Shown piece by piece: positions 1-8,803 of a stretch of DNA of 64,000 nucleotides. The translations under genes and the position numbers were made by a program. Position 1 is the first letter of the stretch; the number at the start of each line of letters is the position of its first letter. The stretch comes from Bacteroidales bacterium (GTDB lineage: Bacteria; Bacteroidota; Bacteroidia; Bacteroidales; Tenuifilaceae). The stretch lies in assembly GCA_013141385.1 (NCBI GenBank), contig JABFRB010000002.1, positions 124,001-188,000 of the forward strand, given 5' to 3'. The notes beneath the pieces are model-generated. The model was not told the origin of the DNA. It did no database searches and saw only the letters and a list, made by a program, of their open reading frames with translations.

Positions 1-1148
1 CTGTATGCTACTGAAGTTGTTGAGTTAGCATCATTATCAACAGCAACTATCCTGTAGGTTACTGTCGTCCCAGCTGGTTGGGCTGGAATTGATGAGGCGG
101 TCACATAATTTGGTGCTCCACTTACATTCATTGTAATAGAATTCCCAAAACTAGTTCCATTGGTGCACCATTGTAAGGTTACAGATGTTACAGAAATATT
201 ATCGGTTACATTTGCAGATACTGAAACTGTACTAGCAGCATTTGGTGCAGCAGGAGTATTAATAATGCCTGTGATTGTTGGTGATGTTGAGCATCCCCAT
301 ACCTGACATACATACTCTGGATGATCGACATAAGGATTCCTATTATGCTGAGGTGTGCTGTAATAGATACTATCGTTTCGATTAATTTCCTTCTGGCTTA
401 CAGGATCGCTATTATGCCATGATATTAACATATCGATATACCATTGCTTATAATTTCCACCAGTGGTATTAATAATATACTGAGAATCATAGTAACCGTA
501 AGTAGTAACCCAATCACTTAGTTCGTTCATATACCGGGTTGCTAAATACAGATATGCTCTAGCAAAATCGCCTTTATACTCATTAATGGGTTCAAAAACA
601 GTTCCTGTATATCCGGGGAAAGTGCATGGTCCCAATTTACTCCCATTGGTTGAAGTCCATGTGGGTGTTGAGGTTTGCCCTACTACATAATTGCTTTTTC
701 TGCTATTAACGTATTGATCCGCAGGAAATAAATGGTGTAAGTCCGTATACTGTGGGTTGAAATCATCATCTTTTCCTCCCCACCATGAATTGGGCATGCA
801 GTGCTCCCTTGAGTAACAATCGCCTTCACCCGATGCTGTTCCACACTGATTCGTATAAATTGTATAAGTGTATGCCGGTGTTCCACCAGGAATATCAGAA
901 TACATATCCCAAATTATGGTGTTATTTGGAGCTGGCCTTACATCGGTAACTGCATAGGCATTCCAAACATCAAATGATGCACTGGTGTATGGAAGCTTAA
1001 CATGTCCCGTGGTTGTGATATCGCGAAGTGCGGCACGTAAAGTTTCTCCTGATTTCCCTCCTGCTAAATCATAGTAGCCTGCTGGGATTTGAGCAATGCT
1101 CGAAAAAAATAAAAAAATCCCCGCCAATAGTAATAATCCTTTTTTCAT
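1..1148 (-). CDS. secreted endonuclease I family nuclease with C-terminal Ig-like domain (3' end outside window)
   Basis: The frame runs from an ATG at 1148 to the left edge, about 382 codons, without a stop, so the C-terminus is missing. The N-terminus (MKKGLLLLAGIFLFFSSIAQ) is a classic signal peptide. Endonuclease I (pfam04231-type) signatures follow: SREHCMPNSWW with His116, then DLHHLFPADQ with His138/139 and NSRKSNY, the His/Asn metal-binding and catalytic region of this family. These enzymes cut DNA and RNA non-specifically outside the cytoplasm. From about residue 300 the protein changes to a beta-rich Ig/FN3-like segment (TITGIINTPAAPNAAS), common in secreted Bacteroidota proteins, and a sorting tail may lie beyond the edge. 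Family assignment is strong; biological role (nutrient scavenging or biofilm DNA turnover) is inference. Confidence 0.9.
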   Translation of the reverse strand, partial: MKKGLLLLAGIFLFFSSIAQIPAGYYDLAGGKSGETLRAALRDITTTGHVKLPYTSASFDVWNAYAVTDVRPAPNNTIIWDMYSDIPGGTPAYTYTIYTNQCGTASGEGDCYSREHCMPNSWWGGKDDDFNPQYTDLHHLFPADQYVNSRKSNYVVGQTSTPTWTSTNGSKLGPCTFPGYTGTVFEPINEYKGDFARAYLYLATRYMNELSDWVTTYGYYDSQYIINTTGGNYKQWYIDMLISWHNSDPVSQKEINRNDSIYYSTPQHNRNPYVDHPEYVCQVWGCSTSPTITGIINTPAAPNAASTVSVSANVTDNISVTSVTLQWCTNGTSFGNSITMNVSGAPNYVTASSIPAQPAGTTVTYRIVAVDNDANSTTSVAY

Positions 1149-1598
1149 CTTTTTATTTTTTTCAAATGTAACGCAACTTTGAAGAAAATTGTCAAATTAG
1201 CATGCAATTGATCATACAACTGAATAAAACAAAAAAAACGAAGCCAAAACGGTAAAATGTTGTAACAAAGTTCTATTAAATTGAGATTGTTCTTCGTAAG
1301 TTGACTTTGAACGGGGAATAGTATGATTGATTTACAACCCCAACAAACGATGATTTTAATTTTGTAATACTGATTACAGAAAAAAATGATATATTTGTCT
1401 GATTTTAAACTTTTTCAGTAATTGCTTGTTATCATCTAACAACACTTTCCTTTTTTAATTACTGGTTTCTGGCAAAACCAGATCATCTCTTTTAAAATCA
1501 CGTATCGATCTATACTGACCAAATAGGTAGATTATTGCTTTGGTTGCATTTATTTCAGTTAAATAATAACGGTTATACTAAACGAAAACAGCAATTCT
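1149..1598. other. 450-bp intergenic region between divergent genes
   Basis: No credible gene. It separates the minus-strand nuclease from a plus-strand small ORF. TATATTTG at 1390-1397 matches the Bacteroidota -7 box (TAnnTTTG), but the nearest upstream TTTG (1361-1364) is 25 bp away, wider than usual, so a promoter call is weak. Confidence 0.4.
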
Positions 1599-1796
1599 AT
1601 GTACGAAAAAAGACCTACCACTATTAATACTAAAACACCCGATCTTTCGAAGATGAAGGCAGTAGTTATCGATTTCAAAACAGTAATATATATTGAAGTA
1701 GGTGCCAGCGAAGAAGAGGCCAGAAAACGTTACTCAACACGAGGAGAATATTCCAAGGAGCTGATAAAGGGTAAAAAATCAGTTGGGGTAAAATAA
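1599..1796 (+). CDS. small hypothetical protein, 65 aa
   Basis: An unrecognised short ORF starting ATG (MYEKRPTTINTK). It has a plausible composition: a beta-like stretch (KAVVIDFKTVIYIEVG) followed by a charged helix (ASEEEARKRY) and a basic tail. There is no signal peptide or membrane segment. It stands alone between two minus-strand genes. No family is recognised, so the call rests on sensible amino-acid composition and an isolated intergenic position. It could be spurious. Confidence 0.4.
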   Translation: MYEKRPTTINTKTPDLSKMKAVVIDFKTVIYIEVGASEEEARKRYSTRGEYSKELIKGKKSVGVK

Positions 1797-1961
1797 AAAA
1801 ACAAACAGATCATGTCCTGTGATGCCTAATGATCTCCCTGTTACATTGTAAATACTGATTGTACTACACCATAAAAGGCATACCGTAAAATAGCACATAG
1901 ACCGCAAGTCCACGCTGGCAAGGCATAATATAGCAGTTGTTGGCGTGTTTTTATTTACCCT

Positions 1962-2339
1962 TTATTTAATCATCGGCAAGTACTTTTCCCTATTCTCAAA
2001 AATTACCCATAGGTTAATTGCCAAAAGTATAAGTGCCATTGGAAGTCCTGATGGTGCATTAAATATGTGCGTTAGAACTATCCCTACCATAACAGGGAAA
2101 ATAACAACTGCCCCAAGGGCTCTAACTTTTGGAAAGATAAAAAGCAATCCACCAGCAAGCTCTGCAACACCAAGCAGCGGCAAAAGCCAACCTGCTTGCA
2201 TAAATGCAGTCATCAAATTTACCATCCCTGCGGGCATATCCTTGGGCATGGGCATGTATTGAAAGAATATATTCAGCCCAGAGTTAATGAACATCAGCCC
2301 GAAAAGGATACTAATGACTAATAGAATTTTCTGTTTCAT
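1962..2339 (-). CDS. DoxX-like small integral membrane protein, 125 aa
   Basis: Starts MKQKILLVISILFGLMFINSG and shows four hydrophobic helices (about residues 4-24, 46-66, 72-92, 98-115). The pattern AGWLLPLLGVAELAGGLLF is typical of the DoxX/DoxX-like family. Length matches the family. Members are inner-membrane proteins, some tied to thiol or oxidative stress handling, but the exact role is usually unknown. It is monocistronic in this window. Confidence 0.8.
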   Translation of the reverse strand: MKQKILLVISILFGLMFINSGLNIFFQYMPMPKDMPAGMVNLMTAFMQAGWLLPLLGVAELAGGLLFIFPKVRALGAVVIFPVMVGIVLTHIFNAPSGLPMALILLAINLWVIFENREKYLPMIK

Positions 2340-2505
2340 CAGTTTATATTTTTAAGAATTAATAGTGCCCCACTTTACAATTTGATACACCACTGTAAAC
2401 GCCAACTCCCCTCCAATTTAACGTGATCTCGATTTAAGGAATAATATAACATGTTTATTTACAGAGATGTATTATTATTTATTGTGCTGATGGAAGATTG
2501 GAACG

Positions 2506-2577
2506 ATGGAATAATGGAGAACAAGAGGTTAGATTCTTGCTTGTATCCTCCATTTTTCCAATTCTCCATTATTCCAT
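2506..2577. repeat. inverted repeat, 16-bp perfect arms (ATGGAATAATGGAGAA family)
   Basis: ATGGAATAATGGAGAA at 2506-2521 is the exact reverse complement of 2562-2577. The arms continue imperfectly outward with further TGGAA-rich words (TGGAAGATTGGAA on the left, CCATTTTTCCAATT on the right). It sits in the long gap between the DoxX gene and a small basic-protein gene. It looks like a dispersed low-complexity inverted repeat rather than a terminator, because no T-tract follows. Confidence 0.7.
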
Positions 2578-2667
2578 TGATTCGAATAAAATAAACCAAT
2601 TGATATACATATTAATGCATCGTTTCTTGAATCGAACTCACGCAATTTAGAAAACATTACCAATAAA

Positions 2668-2682
2668 ATCGCAAACTGCGAT
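2668..2682. repeat. short palindrome ATCGCAAACTGCGAT
   Basis: Seven-base arms around one central base. Nearly the same palindrome (ATCGCAAATTGCGAT) occurs inside both copies of repeat A at 4445-4459 and 20713-20727. Outside the palindrome this copy does not match repeat A, so it may be a separate short palindrome family. Confidence 0.55.
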
Positions 2683-2825
2683 TAATTGGGAAGGGTTTTC
2701 CGAGTTTAACTTTTTATTAGCAATAAAAACGGTTGAATTACACTTTTGTTCATTCTGTGAGTTAGTTACAGAATAGTATTGTACTGTTTGCGTGTTTCCA
2801 ATGCTCGCAAACCAAGGCTACCTAT

Positions 2826-2858
2826 AAAAATAAAACGACCGAGCTGTAAACTCGGTCG
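2826..2858 (-). terminator. rho-independent terminator of the small basic-protein gene
   Basis: Read on the minus strand: CGACCGAG, 7-nt loop, CTCGGTCG (2836-2858), then TTTTATTTTT (2826-2835). The stem is perfect at 8 bp. It lies about 33 bp after the stop codon of the 36-aa gene at 2891-3001, which supports that gene being real. Confidence 0.85.
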
Positions 2859-2890
2859 AATTGGGGACAAGCTTATTGTTTTGAAATGTT

Positions 2891-3001
2891 TTATCGGCTT
2901 TTTTCGCTACGTTTTGCTGCTTTTGCCGCACGCTTCTCTTTTAAGCTTTTCGTGGGTTCTTTTTTAGTCATTTTCTCTTTATTAACTTTTTCCTTTGACA
3001 T
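2891..3001 (-). CDS. very small lysine/arginine-rich protein, 36 aa
   Basis: ATG at 3001, stop at 2891. The product begins MSKEKVNKEKMTKKEP and ends SLKEKRAAKAAKRSEKSR. It is extremely basic, has no hydrophobic segment and should be soluble; nucleic acid binding is possible but not shown. Three points support a real gene: a strong terminator just downstream (2826-2858), a TATTTTTG sequence (3031-3038, minus strand) like a -7 box 30 bp upstream, and the lack of any better ORF on the other strand. The motif K(S/T)LKEKRAAK seems familiar from tiny proteins of other Bacteroidota, but I cannot verify that here. Confidence 0.6.
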   Translation of the reverse strand: MSKEKVNKEKMTKKEPTKSLKEKRAAKAAKRSEKSR

Positions 3002-3177
3002 AGCTGTAAGTTTTAAGGTTAATACTAACCCAAAAATAAAAAATATTTCTTTTTGTTCATTCCATTTTTTGATTGGGAAATGTTAAATTTTGTTAGCGGA
3101 TTTTTTGGGGAGATGCAGTAAATCCTTCGAGGAATATACCTATTGCTCGAAAGTAAGTATTGCAAACAAAGAGATAA

Positions 3178-3425
3178 GTGAATACAAAAAGAAATTTTTT
3201 TGTCTCCACCTAGGGGTAGGTGAATAGAAAAAGAAATTTTTTTGTCTTCACCTAGGGGTAGGTGAATAGAAAAAGAAATTTTTTTGTCTTCACCTAGGGG
3301 TAGGTGAATAGAAAAAGAAAGTTTTTTGCTTTCACCTAGGGGTAGGTGAATACAAAAAGAAAATTTTTTGCCTCCACCTAGGGGTAGGTGAACATAATTT
3401 TTTTTTTTGCTTCCACTTAGGGATA
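3178..3425. repeat. 42-bp tandem repeat array with A/T tracts and CACCTA-GGGG-TAGGTG hairpins
   Basis: Five full units start at 3178, 3220, 3262, 3304 and 3346, and a decayed sixth follows from 3388. The spacing is exactly 42 bp each time. Each unit has GTGAATA, an A-tract/T-tract (AAAAAGAAATTTTTTTG) and the inverted repeat CACCTA GGGG TAGGTG, with arms reaching 8 bp (TTCACCTA/TAGGTGAA) in the middle units. No ORF crosses the array. It lies 150-390 bp upstream of the DUF6261-like gene. Confidence 0.95.
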
Positions 3426-3570
3426 CGGAAATGTAAAATAACGTTAATTTTTAAACACAAAGGGTTATTGGGCACAGAAGTTGAAGATATAACACTAAAA
3501 GAGACATTTTTTCGTTTAAATAATGAAAAATAGCTCTTAGTGTATAAAAAATAACCTAAAATTTAAAAAA

Positions 3571-4311
3571 ATGAATTTACTATTTAGCTTTTCACGTTTG
3601 GCTTTGCCCAACTTACTCAGTTACGGGAAGCAGACAATCTTTATCGTTGAATCGGAGAGCATTACTGGTTTGGATACCTGCCCTCCTTTTATCAAATTAA
3701 AAGAGGCTGATGCCTCTATTGAGTCGAGCTATAAGTTCGACCGCAAGAGTAAGTATACCGATGATGTGCAAGCTGCCGACGAGAAGCGCGACAAAATCCT
3801 AAAGCAGCTATTCCACATTGTTAAGGGGTTTACCAGCTCCACCATCGAGCCCGAAGTGAATGCTGCCGAGCTTATTAGCCGTGCTATAACCCTTTTCGGG
3901 AAAAATTTACCCAGCCAGCCGCTCAACACGGAGTCAACCAACCTCAATGGTCTCCTGCTGGAGCTATCCAAGAGAAATTATACACCTGCCATTGAGCTGC
4001 TGAACCTAAAGGCGGTACTAGGATTGCTAAAAACTGCCCAGCTGGAATTCGAAACGGTGTTTTACCATCGGGGGGTCGATAAGGCAAAGGCAAAGGACAC
4101 CCCTGCCGCCAGCAAGCAACGGGTGGATTATGAGCAAGCTATACGTGATATGGTAAGCTATGCCGAGGCACAGGTTACCATTAATGCCGATGCGAACTGG
4201 AAGCACATTTGCAGCCTTATTGAAAACCAAAACGCTGCCTACGAAGCACTGCTCCGTACCCGCAAGGATGATTCAGATACCACAGATACTCCTACGGACA
4301 CCACTAAGTAG
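3571..4311 (+). CDS. DUF6261-like Bacteroidota protein, 246 aa
   Basis: Starts MNLLFSFSRLALPNLL and ends in an acidic Thr/Asp tail (DDSDTTDTPTDTTK). It is mostly alpha-helical with no signal peptide: the N-terminal hydrophobic residues belong to a short helix. Length and pattern (N-terminal helix, central KR-rich helices, LFGKNLPSQPLNTES) resemble the Bacteroidota-specific family DUF6261, whose function is unknown. The codons look richer in G and C than those of neighbouring genes. It stands alone between the 42-bp array and a strong terminator, immediately left of accessory element 1. The family call is from memory of the pattern and is moderate. Confidence 0.65.
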   Translation: MNLLFSFSRLALPNLLSYGKQTIFIVESESITGLDTCPPFIKLKEADASIESSYKFDRKSKYTDDVQAADEKRDKILKQLFHIVKGFTSSTIEPEVNAAELISRAITLFGKNLPSQPLNTESTNLNGLLLELSKRNYTPAIELLNLKAVLGLLKTAQLEFETVFYHRGVDKAKAKDTPAASKQRVDYEQAIRDMVSYAEAQVTINADANWKHICSLIENQNAAYEALLRTRKDDSDTTDTPTDTTK

Positions 4312-4334
4312 AAGGGAAAGGGCTATTTGTAATT

Positions 4335-4364
4335 AGGACGGAGCTGCAGCTTCGTCCTTTTTTT
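4335..4364 (+). terminator. terminator after the DUF6261-like gene
   Basis: AGGACGGAGC, TGCA loop, GCTTCGTCCT, then a run of seven T. The stem is 10 bp with one G-T pair. Confidence 0.85.
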
Positions 4365-4418
4365 GTTATAGGGTTGAAGGGTAAGGGATAAAAAAGGGAG
4401 ATTTGAATATTAGGCATT

Positions 4419-4610
4419 GCTGAGGGGGTTACGCTTAATATGATATCGCAAATTGCGATACCAAGTTTTTAAGTTTACCTTATTATGCCCATCTCCTTAT
4501 ATTTTTGCAGGTGTGGGTTGTTGAAATATTATGATGGTGGGATAGTTTTGGAGGAATTGGGGTTTGCTAGGTGGGTAATGTGTTTGGTGTGGGTTAAGAG
4601 TAGTGTTTTA
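4419..4610. repeat. repeat A, copy 1 (tail end of accessory element 1)
   Basis: This stretch matches 20685-20870 over its whole length with scattered differences. Shared landmarks in order are GGTTACGCTTAATA, the palindrome ATCGCAAATTGCGAT, CTTATAT(T)TTTGCAGG, TTATGATGG(T/G)GGGAT and GTAATGTGTTTGGTG. It begins just after a terminator and ends about 90 bp beyond the 3' end of the subtilase gene. No gene is readable in it, although a short shared minus-strand frame (LQ-YK-M) hints at coding ancestry. Confidence 0.8.
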
Positions 4611-4699
4611 GAATGAAATTGCTTTCTATTTGCACCAAGAATTTGAGTCATACTAGATTGAAAAATATGGTTTTTTACAACTAAAAAATGTGTAATCAA

Positions 4700-7162
4700 T
4701 TACACCTCTATCTCTATTGAATTTTCTACTCTAATAGACTCATATATAGGAATGTTAGAACCAAGAATTTCAATAGACACTGTAATTGCATAAGGAATTT
4801 CCGTCATATTTTTATCCCAACCTTTGTGACCTCTTACTGCAAGACTAATTTCACTTGGTAAATCATATGATTTTAAAATTGTCCAATCTTTTTGTAGACT
4901 ACCATTATTACGACTTATATCTTGAACGCTACCATGATCGCTACGATTTTTGATTTTCCAATCGAAATTGTTAAGTCTGTCTCTTTGCTCTTTATCATAG
5001 TTAGTTTCACTATCATTAATTTCTTTTAGAGCATAGTCTTTAAAATCATTATAAGATTCACCAATTTTCGAGGTAGTCCAATCAAGCCAAGTAGAAAAAT
5101 ATGACTTTGTCTTTTGTCTTGTCCTTCTAATTTGAGCAGAAAAGGCCAATGTTACCTCCAATAGAATATCATATTCATCTCCTGGGCTTCTTAGTTCTTC
5201 AGGTATATTTAACGCATAAAGATGCCCCTCTTCAGCTTTAATTGTTCCCGCATTATAGAAAGTAATTCTATAATCAGTGTTTTTTGTTACTCTTTCAAGA
5301 GAAGGTATTCCGAAACCAAAATACTGAATACTCTTTTTATTCGGATTTTGAAAATAATTATTTGGGAGTCTAGCACCTTGAGCAATAAAAGCTCTGATTA
5401 AATTAATGTTTTCATCAGGATATAATTGCTTTAAAACGGCAGCAATATTTGTGACCTTGGGTGTAGAAAAGGATGTACCAACACTTTCCTTTCCAAAAGC
5501 ACTACCACCATGAAAAGTTGAACGGAGTAATTCAATTGAGGTCTCTTCATTATTTTTAATAAGAAAAGCACCATTTTTCGAATAAACTAAACCCCCTCCA
5601 TATTCAACAACATCTGGTTTTATTGTGTTCCAAATACCTGTTCCAATCCTTGAAAAAGCAGAAATATCATTTTCACCTCCTAATGAACTCCAATTTTCAT
5701 CTTCAAATGAATTGTGATTAATTGAGCCAACTGACAAGGAAAAACAACTTTGTGATGGATTTGCTAGTTTGCAATTTCTTTCTTCAAGATATTCAGGGTA
5801 GTTTTTACCATTTGATATATACCCTTGGATTAAATCAAACTTGATATTGCCTGTTGCTATTATGAAAAGAATGTTTTTCTCATAAGATAATTTGTCAATA
5901 ATTGCTGCCCAAGGTGACATGTGCTTTGACCTAAACGGAGAGTCTGAACTGACAGAAAGATTAAAAATTTTGCACTCTTCGTTTCCAACTATAATATCCT
6001 TCATCAAACTTGCCGGATATTTATTGGCTAATAAATTGTACTCATTAAGAATCCTTAGATTTCTTATAAAGCAAGGCAATTTATAAGGTGACTCAAGTGT
6101 TGATATACCTGATGGATAAAGAATTGCTCCAGCCACTTTTGTGCCATGCCCACCACCTTGAACATAATCTGCTGTTGATGAAGAATTATCCAGATAAGAT
6201 TTTGAGTTCCCTTTTATTGCAGAAGAGATATATTTATGATCTTCCATTATTCCGCTATCAATTACCCCAACTTCCACGGCATTATGTTCAGGAGGTAAGA
6301 TTTCAATGTCAGCCTCATGATAATTACCATTTACACCATCAATACCAGATACTGTTTCGATCTCAGATACTTCAAAAACGAATTGATAATTGACTACTAA
6401 ATCTTTTAATCCTTTCCCACTTATTAGAACCTCACATGCAAAACTATCTTCCAGTTCAACAAAAGAACTTGTTTTTTCTCCGTAATGAGCAATAAAAGCC
6501 TCGAAGTGAGTTTGCCTCTCCATCGATAACTCTTCACGTTTCAAGAGTTTTTCTTCATACGCTTCTAATCGCTTTGGCCCTCCTCTTTTCGTTATATCAG
6601 GCTCTTTACCTATTGGTTTTGCAAAGGCTATTGAGACTTCAAGCGGATAATTTTTATTGTCATCTATTTTAGGCCATTGTGAAAGTAAATATTCTGATAA
6701 AACATGCTCAGGTTTCCACACCTCATTATTTCCCTCAATAATTTGCCAAAACTCAGCAATTTTCCCTGAACCATGTTCTTCAGTAACAAAGCCATTAATC
6801 TTTTCTTCGAGAGACCTTAAATTGTCAAATGAAGCCCCAATGATAAATCCGTTGTCCTCCTCTGAAATAATTTCTATTCCAAAGGATTCTAAATCAAATT
6901 CAGCAATTATTATGTCAGGATTTATTTGAAGAAAGACAGGGGTTGTAGATACATCTATTTCGGCTAATCCTTGGGTTCTTCTAGTTGCAATAGTTGCTTC
7001 CCATTCTGATTTTATCTTGGATGTGCTTCTTTTTAGTGTATCACTATGACTTTGTCGGTTTGTTTTGTTTTGAAGAGTTATCTCATTATCACCGCCTCCA
7101 CCTTGGAGTCGCGGTTTGCCTGTAAGTTTTTGAATAAATTTTAAATGTGGAAATTGTTCCAT
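4700..7162 (-). CDS. subtilisin-like (S8) serine protease, 820 aa, partner of an AAA+ ATPase
   Basis: All subtilase landmarks are visible: Asp302 in VGVIDSGI, His339 in GGGHGTKVAG, the oxyanion Asn439 in IIATGN and Ser564 in GTSFSTP. There is no signal peptide, so it should act in the cytoplasm, unlike most subtilases. About 290 residues precede the catalytic domain (KSEWEATIATRR, then mixed alpha/beta), and about 190 residues follow it, including a lysine-rich segment. It starts 3 bp after the stop of the upstream AAA+ gene, so the two are translationally coupled. ATPase-subtilase pairs recur in bacterial accessory regions. A defence or conditional protease role is inference. Confidence 0.9.
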   Translation of the reverse strand: MEQFPHLKFIQKLTGKPRLQGGGGDNEITLQNKTNRQSHSDTLKRSTSKIKSEWEATIATRRTQGLAEIDVSTTPVFLQINPDIIIAEFDLESFGIEIISEEDNGFIIGASFDNLRSLEEKINGFVTEEHGSGKIAEFWQIIEGNNEVWKPEHVLSEYLLSQWPKIDDNKNYPLEVSIAFAKPIGKEPDITKRGGPKRLEAYEEKLLKREELSMERQTHFEAFIAHYGEKTSSFVELEDSFACEVLISGKGLKDLVVNYQFVFEVSEIETVSGIDGVNGNYHEADIEILPPEHNAVEVGVIDSGIMEDHKYISSAIKGNSKSYLDNSSSTADYVQGGGHGTKVAGAILYPSGISTLESPYKLPCFIRNLRILNEYNLLANKYPASLMKDIIVGNEECKIFNLSVSSDSPFRSKHMSPWAAIIDKLSYEKNILFIIATGNIKFDLIQGYISNGKNYPEYLEERNCKLANPSQSCFSLSVGSINHNSFEDENWSSLGGENDISAFSRIGTGIWNTIKPDVVEYGGGLVYSKNGAFLIKNNEETSIELLRSTFHGGSAFGKESVGTSFSTPKVTNIAAVLKQLYPDENINLIRAFIAQGARLPNNYFQNPNKKSIQYFGFGIPSLERVTKNTDYRITFYNAGTIKAEEGHLYALNIPEELRSPGDEYDILLEVTLAFSAQIRRTRQKTKSYFSTWLDWTTSKIGESYNDFKDYALKEINDSETNYDKEQRDRLNNFDWKIKNRSDHGSVQDISRNNGSLQKDWTILKSYDLPSEISLAVRGHKGWDKNMTEIPYAITVSIEILGSNIPIYESIRVENSIEIEV

Positions 7163-7165
7163 TAA

Positions 7166-8164
7166 TTATTTGTTAATAGCTTGGTTTTCTTCTAGGGAAT
7201 TTTTTATATCATCAACAGAAATTTCTTTGTTAGAATTAATAACGGCTTTCTTAGCAGCATCATTTGCAATTTTTACAATTATTGCGTAAGACATACCTGT
7301 CATTTTTTTCGCATATTCTTTTAAATTCACTTTTCCGTTTAAAACCAATGCGGAAAATGAGGTTTTAAGTAGTTGAATAATTTCTTTTTCATTTGGTTTT
7401 GGTAATTCAATAAAGTCGTCAAACCGTCTATATAAAGCTTTGTCTAAACTACCTTCAAGATTTGTTGTGCAGATTAAAATACCATCTCCATCGTATTCTT
7501 CCAATAGACCAAGAAAAATATTTACAATTCTGTGTATTTCACCAACATCATTTGATGAATTATTACGTTGTTTTCCAATAATATCAAACTCATCGAATAA
7601 AAGCACACATGGATAACCTTCCATGTTTTTGAAAAGATTCTGAAGATTTGATGCAGATTCACCCAAGTATGATGAAATAATTGAATCAAATCGTACTTTG
7701 TAAAAAGGAAGACCTAAATCCCATGCAATACGTTCAGCCGCCATAGATTTTCCACATCCAGGTGCTCCATGCAATAAAATTTTCTTTCGAGGTTTAAGTC
7801 CATGATGAGCAAGCCTTTCTCGCGCAAGATATTCTTTCTCTATTCTTAGTATTTTATGGTCTACTTCACTAGACAATACCATATCGTGCCTTAAATAATC
7901 GTTTTCAATATGAGTTGCTAATGGCAGTTTATATCTTCTATCAACAGGGATGCTAAAAGATTTTTCTTTTAGTATTTTAAAAGAAGGTTTATTAGAACTA
8001 TTATGGGCTAAATTATGATCAATAATGACTTTTAACTTATCTGCTAACTGAATGTGCCCTTTTCTTTTTTCTTCTTCAATTATACTATAGGCTATTTTCA
8101 TCAAAGGTGTAGTTTCATCACCCTCGATGGATTTAAATAATCTTGTAAGTAATGCTTGATTCAT
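7166..8164 (-). CDS. AAA+ ATPase (classic/Vps4-like type), 332 aa
   Basis: Walker A GAPGCGKS (133-140), Walker B VLLFDEFD (187-194), sensor-1 Asn235 in ICTTN and the arginine-finger region YRRFDD (245-250) make a complete AAA+ module. About 120 N-terminal residues form a helical adaptor-like region. The closing helices (SVDDIKNSLEENQ) fit the AAA lid. It is the first gene of a two-gene operon with the subtilase. The likely job is ATP-driven recognition or unfolding of a target, or control of the protease. Its promoter is readable at 8189-8221. Confidence 0.9.
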   Translation of the reverse strand: MNQALLTRLFKSIEGDETTPLMKIAYSIIEEEKRKGHIQLADKLKVIIDHNLAHNSSNKPSFKILKEKSFSIPVDRRYKLPLATHIENDYLRHDMVLSSEVDHKILRIEKEYLARERLAHHGLKPRKKILLHGAPGCGKSMAAERIAWDLGLPFYKVRFDSIISSYLGESASNLQNLFKNMEGYPCVLLFDEFDIIGKQRNNSSNDVGEIHRIVNIFLGLLEEYDGDGILICTTNLEGSLDKALYRRFDDFIELPKPNEKEIIQLLKTSFSALVLNGKVNLKEYAKKMTGMSYAIIVKIANDAAKKAVINSNKEISVDDIKNSLEENQAINK

Positions 8165-8188
8165 AATAAAATAGCCTTTTTCTTAACG

Positions 8189-8221
8189 CAAAGATACAAA
8201 AATCAAGTTTGATAAAGCAAT
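8189..8221 (-). promoter_or_regulatory. promoter of the AAA+/subtilase operon
   Basis: On the minus strand, ATTG (8218-8221), 21-bp spacer, TATCTTTG (8189-8196) fits the Bacteroidota -33 TTG / -7 TAnnTTTG model. The start codon is 25 bp downstream. Confidence 0.6.
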
Positions 8222-8350
8222 GTCATCTAATAACTGTTATTAATTGCTTTCTACTCTGCTCGAAGTCTTTTACTTCATTTTTTTGAATAAAGATCTCCAG
8301 CCTACCCAAATTCAATTTTCAAAACATCACTTAAACGGGAAAAATTTTCA

Positions 8351-8475
8351 AATAATAATTCCTTTTAATTTGTAATCGAAATTAGATAAAATACCTAAAC
8401 AAACTACAATTAACCGAGGGAATTTTAAAAATATTTTATTGATCTTAAGCCATACGCCTAAAGCGTGAGTATATG
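8351..8475. repeat. repeat B, copy 1 (head end of accessory element 1)
   Basis: Matches 26909-27035. Shared words include TTAATTTGTAA(T/C)CGAA(A/G)TTAG, CTAAACAAACTAC, TTAA(C/T)CGAGGG, AATTTTAAAAA-ATATTTT and ACGCC. It lies upstream of the AAA+ gene, oriented toward the cargo. A shorter reversed copy occurs at 45099-45162. Confidence 0.8.
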
Positions 8476-8803
8476 TATAGGCTTTTCCTATTTTAAGGTT
8501 TAACCCAGCACAAATTCATTAAAAAACCGATACGTTCATCAACATAAACAATCTCCCTCAATTTTCTTACTGTTTAAATAAGACCGATTGGAGTTACTAG
8601 GAATACTACCAATTATAAATATGTCCGTTCTTAATCTGGTATTTAGGAATATAAATGTTTTTGAATAGAGGGAAACCCTTAAAAAACAAACTTATGGGGT
8701 TCAATAATATTAATTTATGCAATAAAAAAGCAACCTATCAAAAAACCGCTAATTTTGTATTGATTCTTTAAAATGGTTAACTTGTTAAAAAAAATCAAAA
8801 GGT
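8476..8803. other. intergenic region upstream of the ABC-transport operon
   Basis: No gene is seen. TAATTTTG at 8750-8757 is an exact TAnnTTTG -7 match 46 bp before the next start codon, but no TTTG lies at the expected distance upstream, so the promoter call is tentative. Confidence 0.4.

Noticed and set aside
2779-3086. Plus-strand ORFs in this stretch
   Set aside because: They run antisense to the small basic-protein gene and its terminator and have Phe/Leu/Ser-rich shadow composition.
3178-3425. CRISPR-like array
   Set aside because: Units are contiguous 42-bp repeats without unique spacers, and no cas gene is nearby.
4700-8164. Prophage or transposon genes in element 1
   Set aside because: No integrase, transposase, capsid or terminase motifs were found between the ends, only the two cargo genes.
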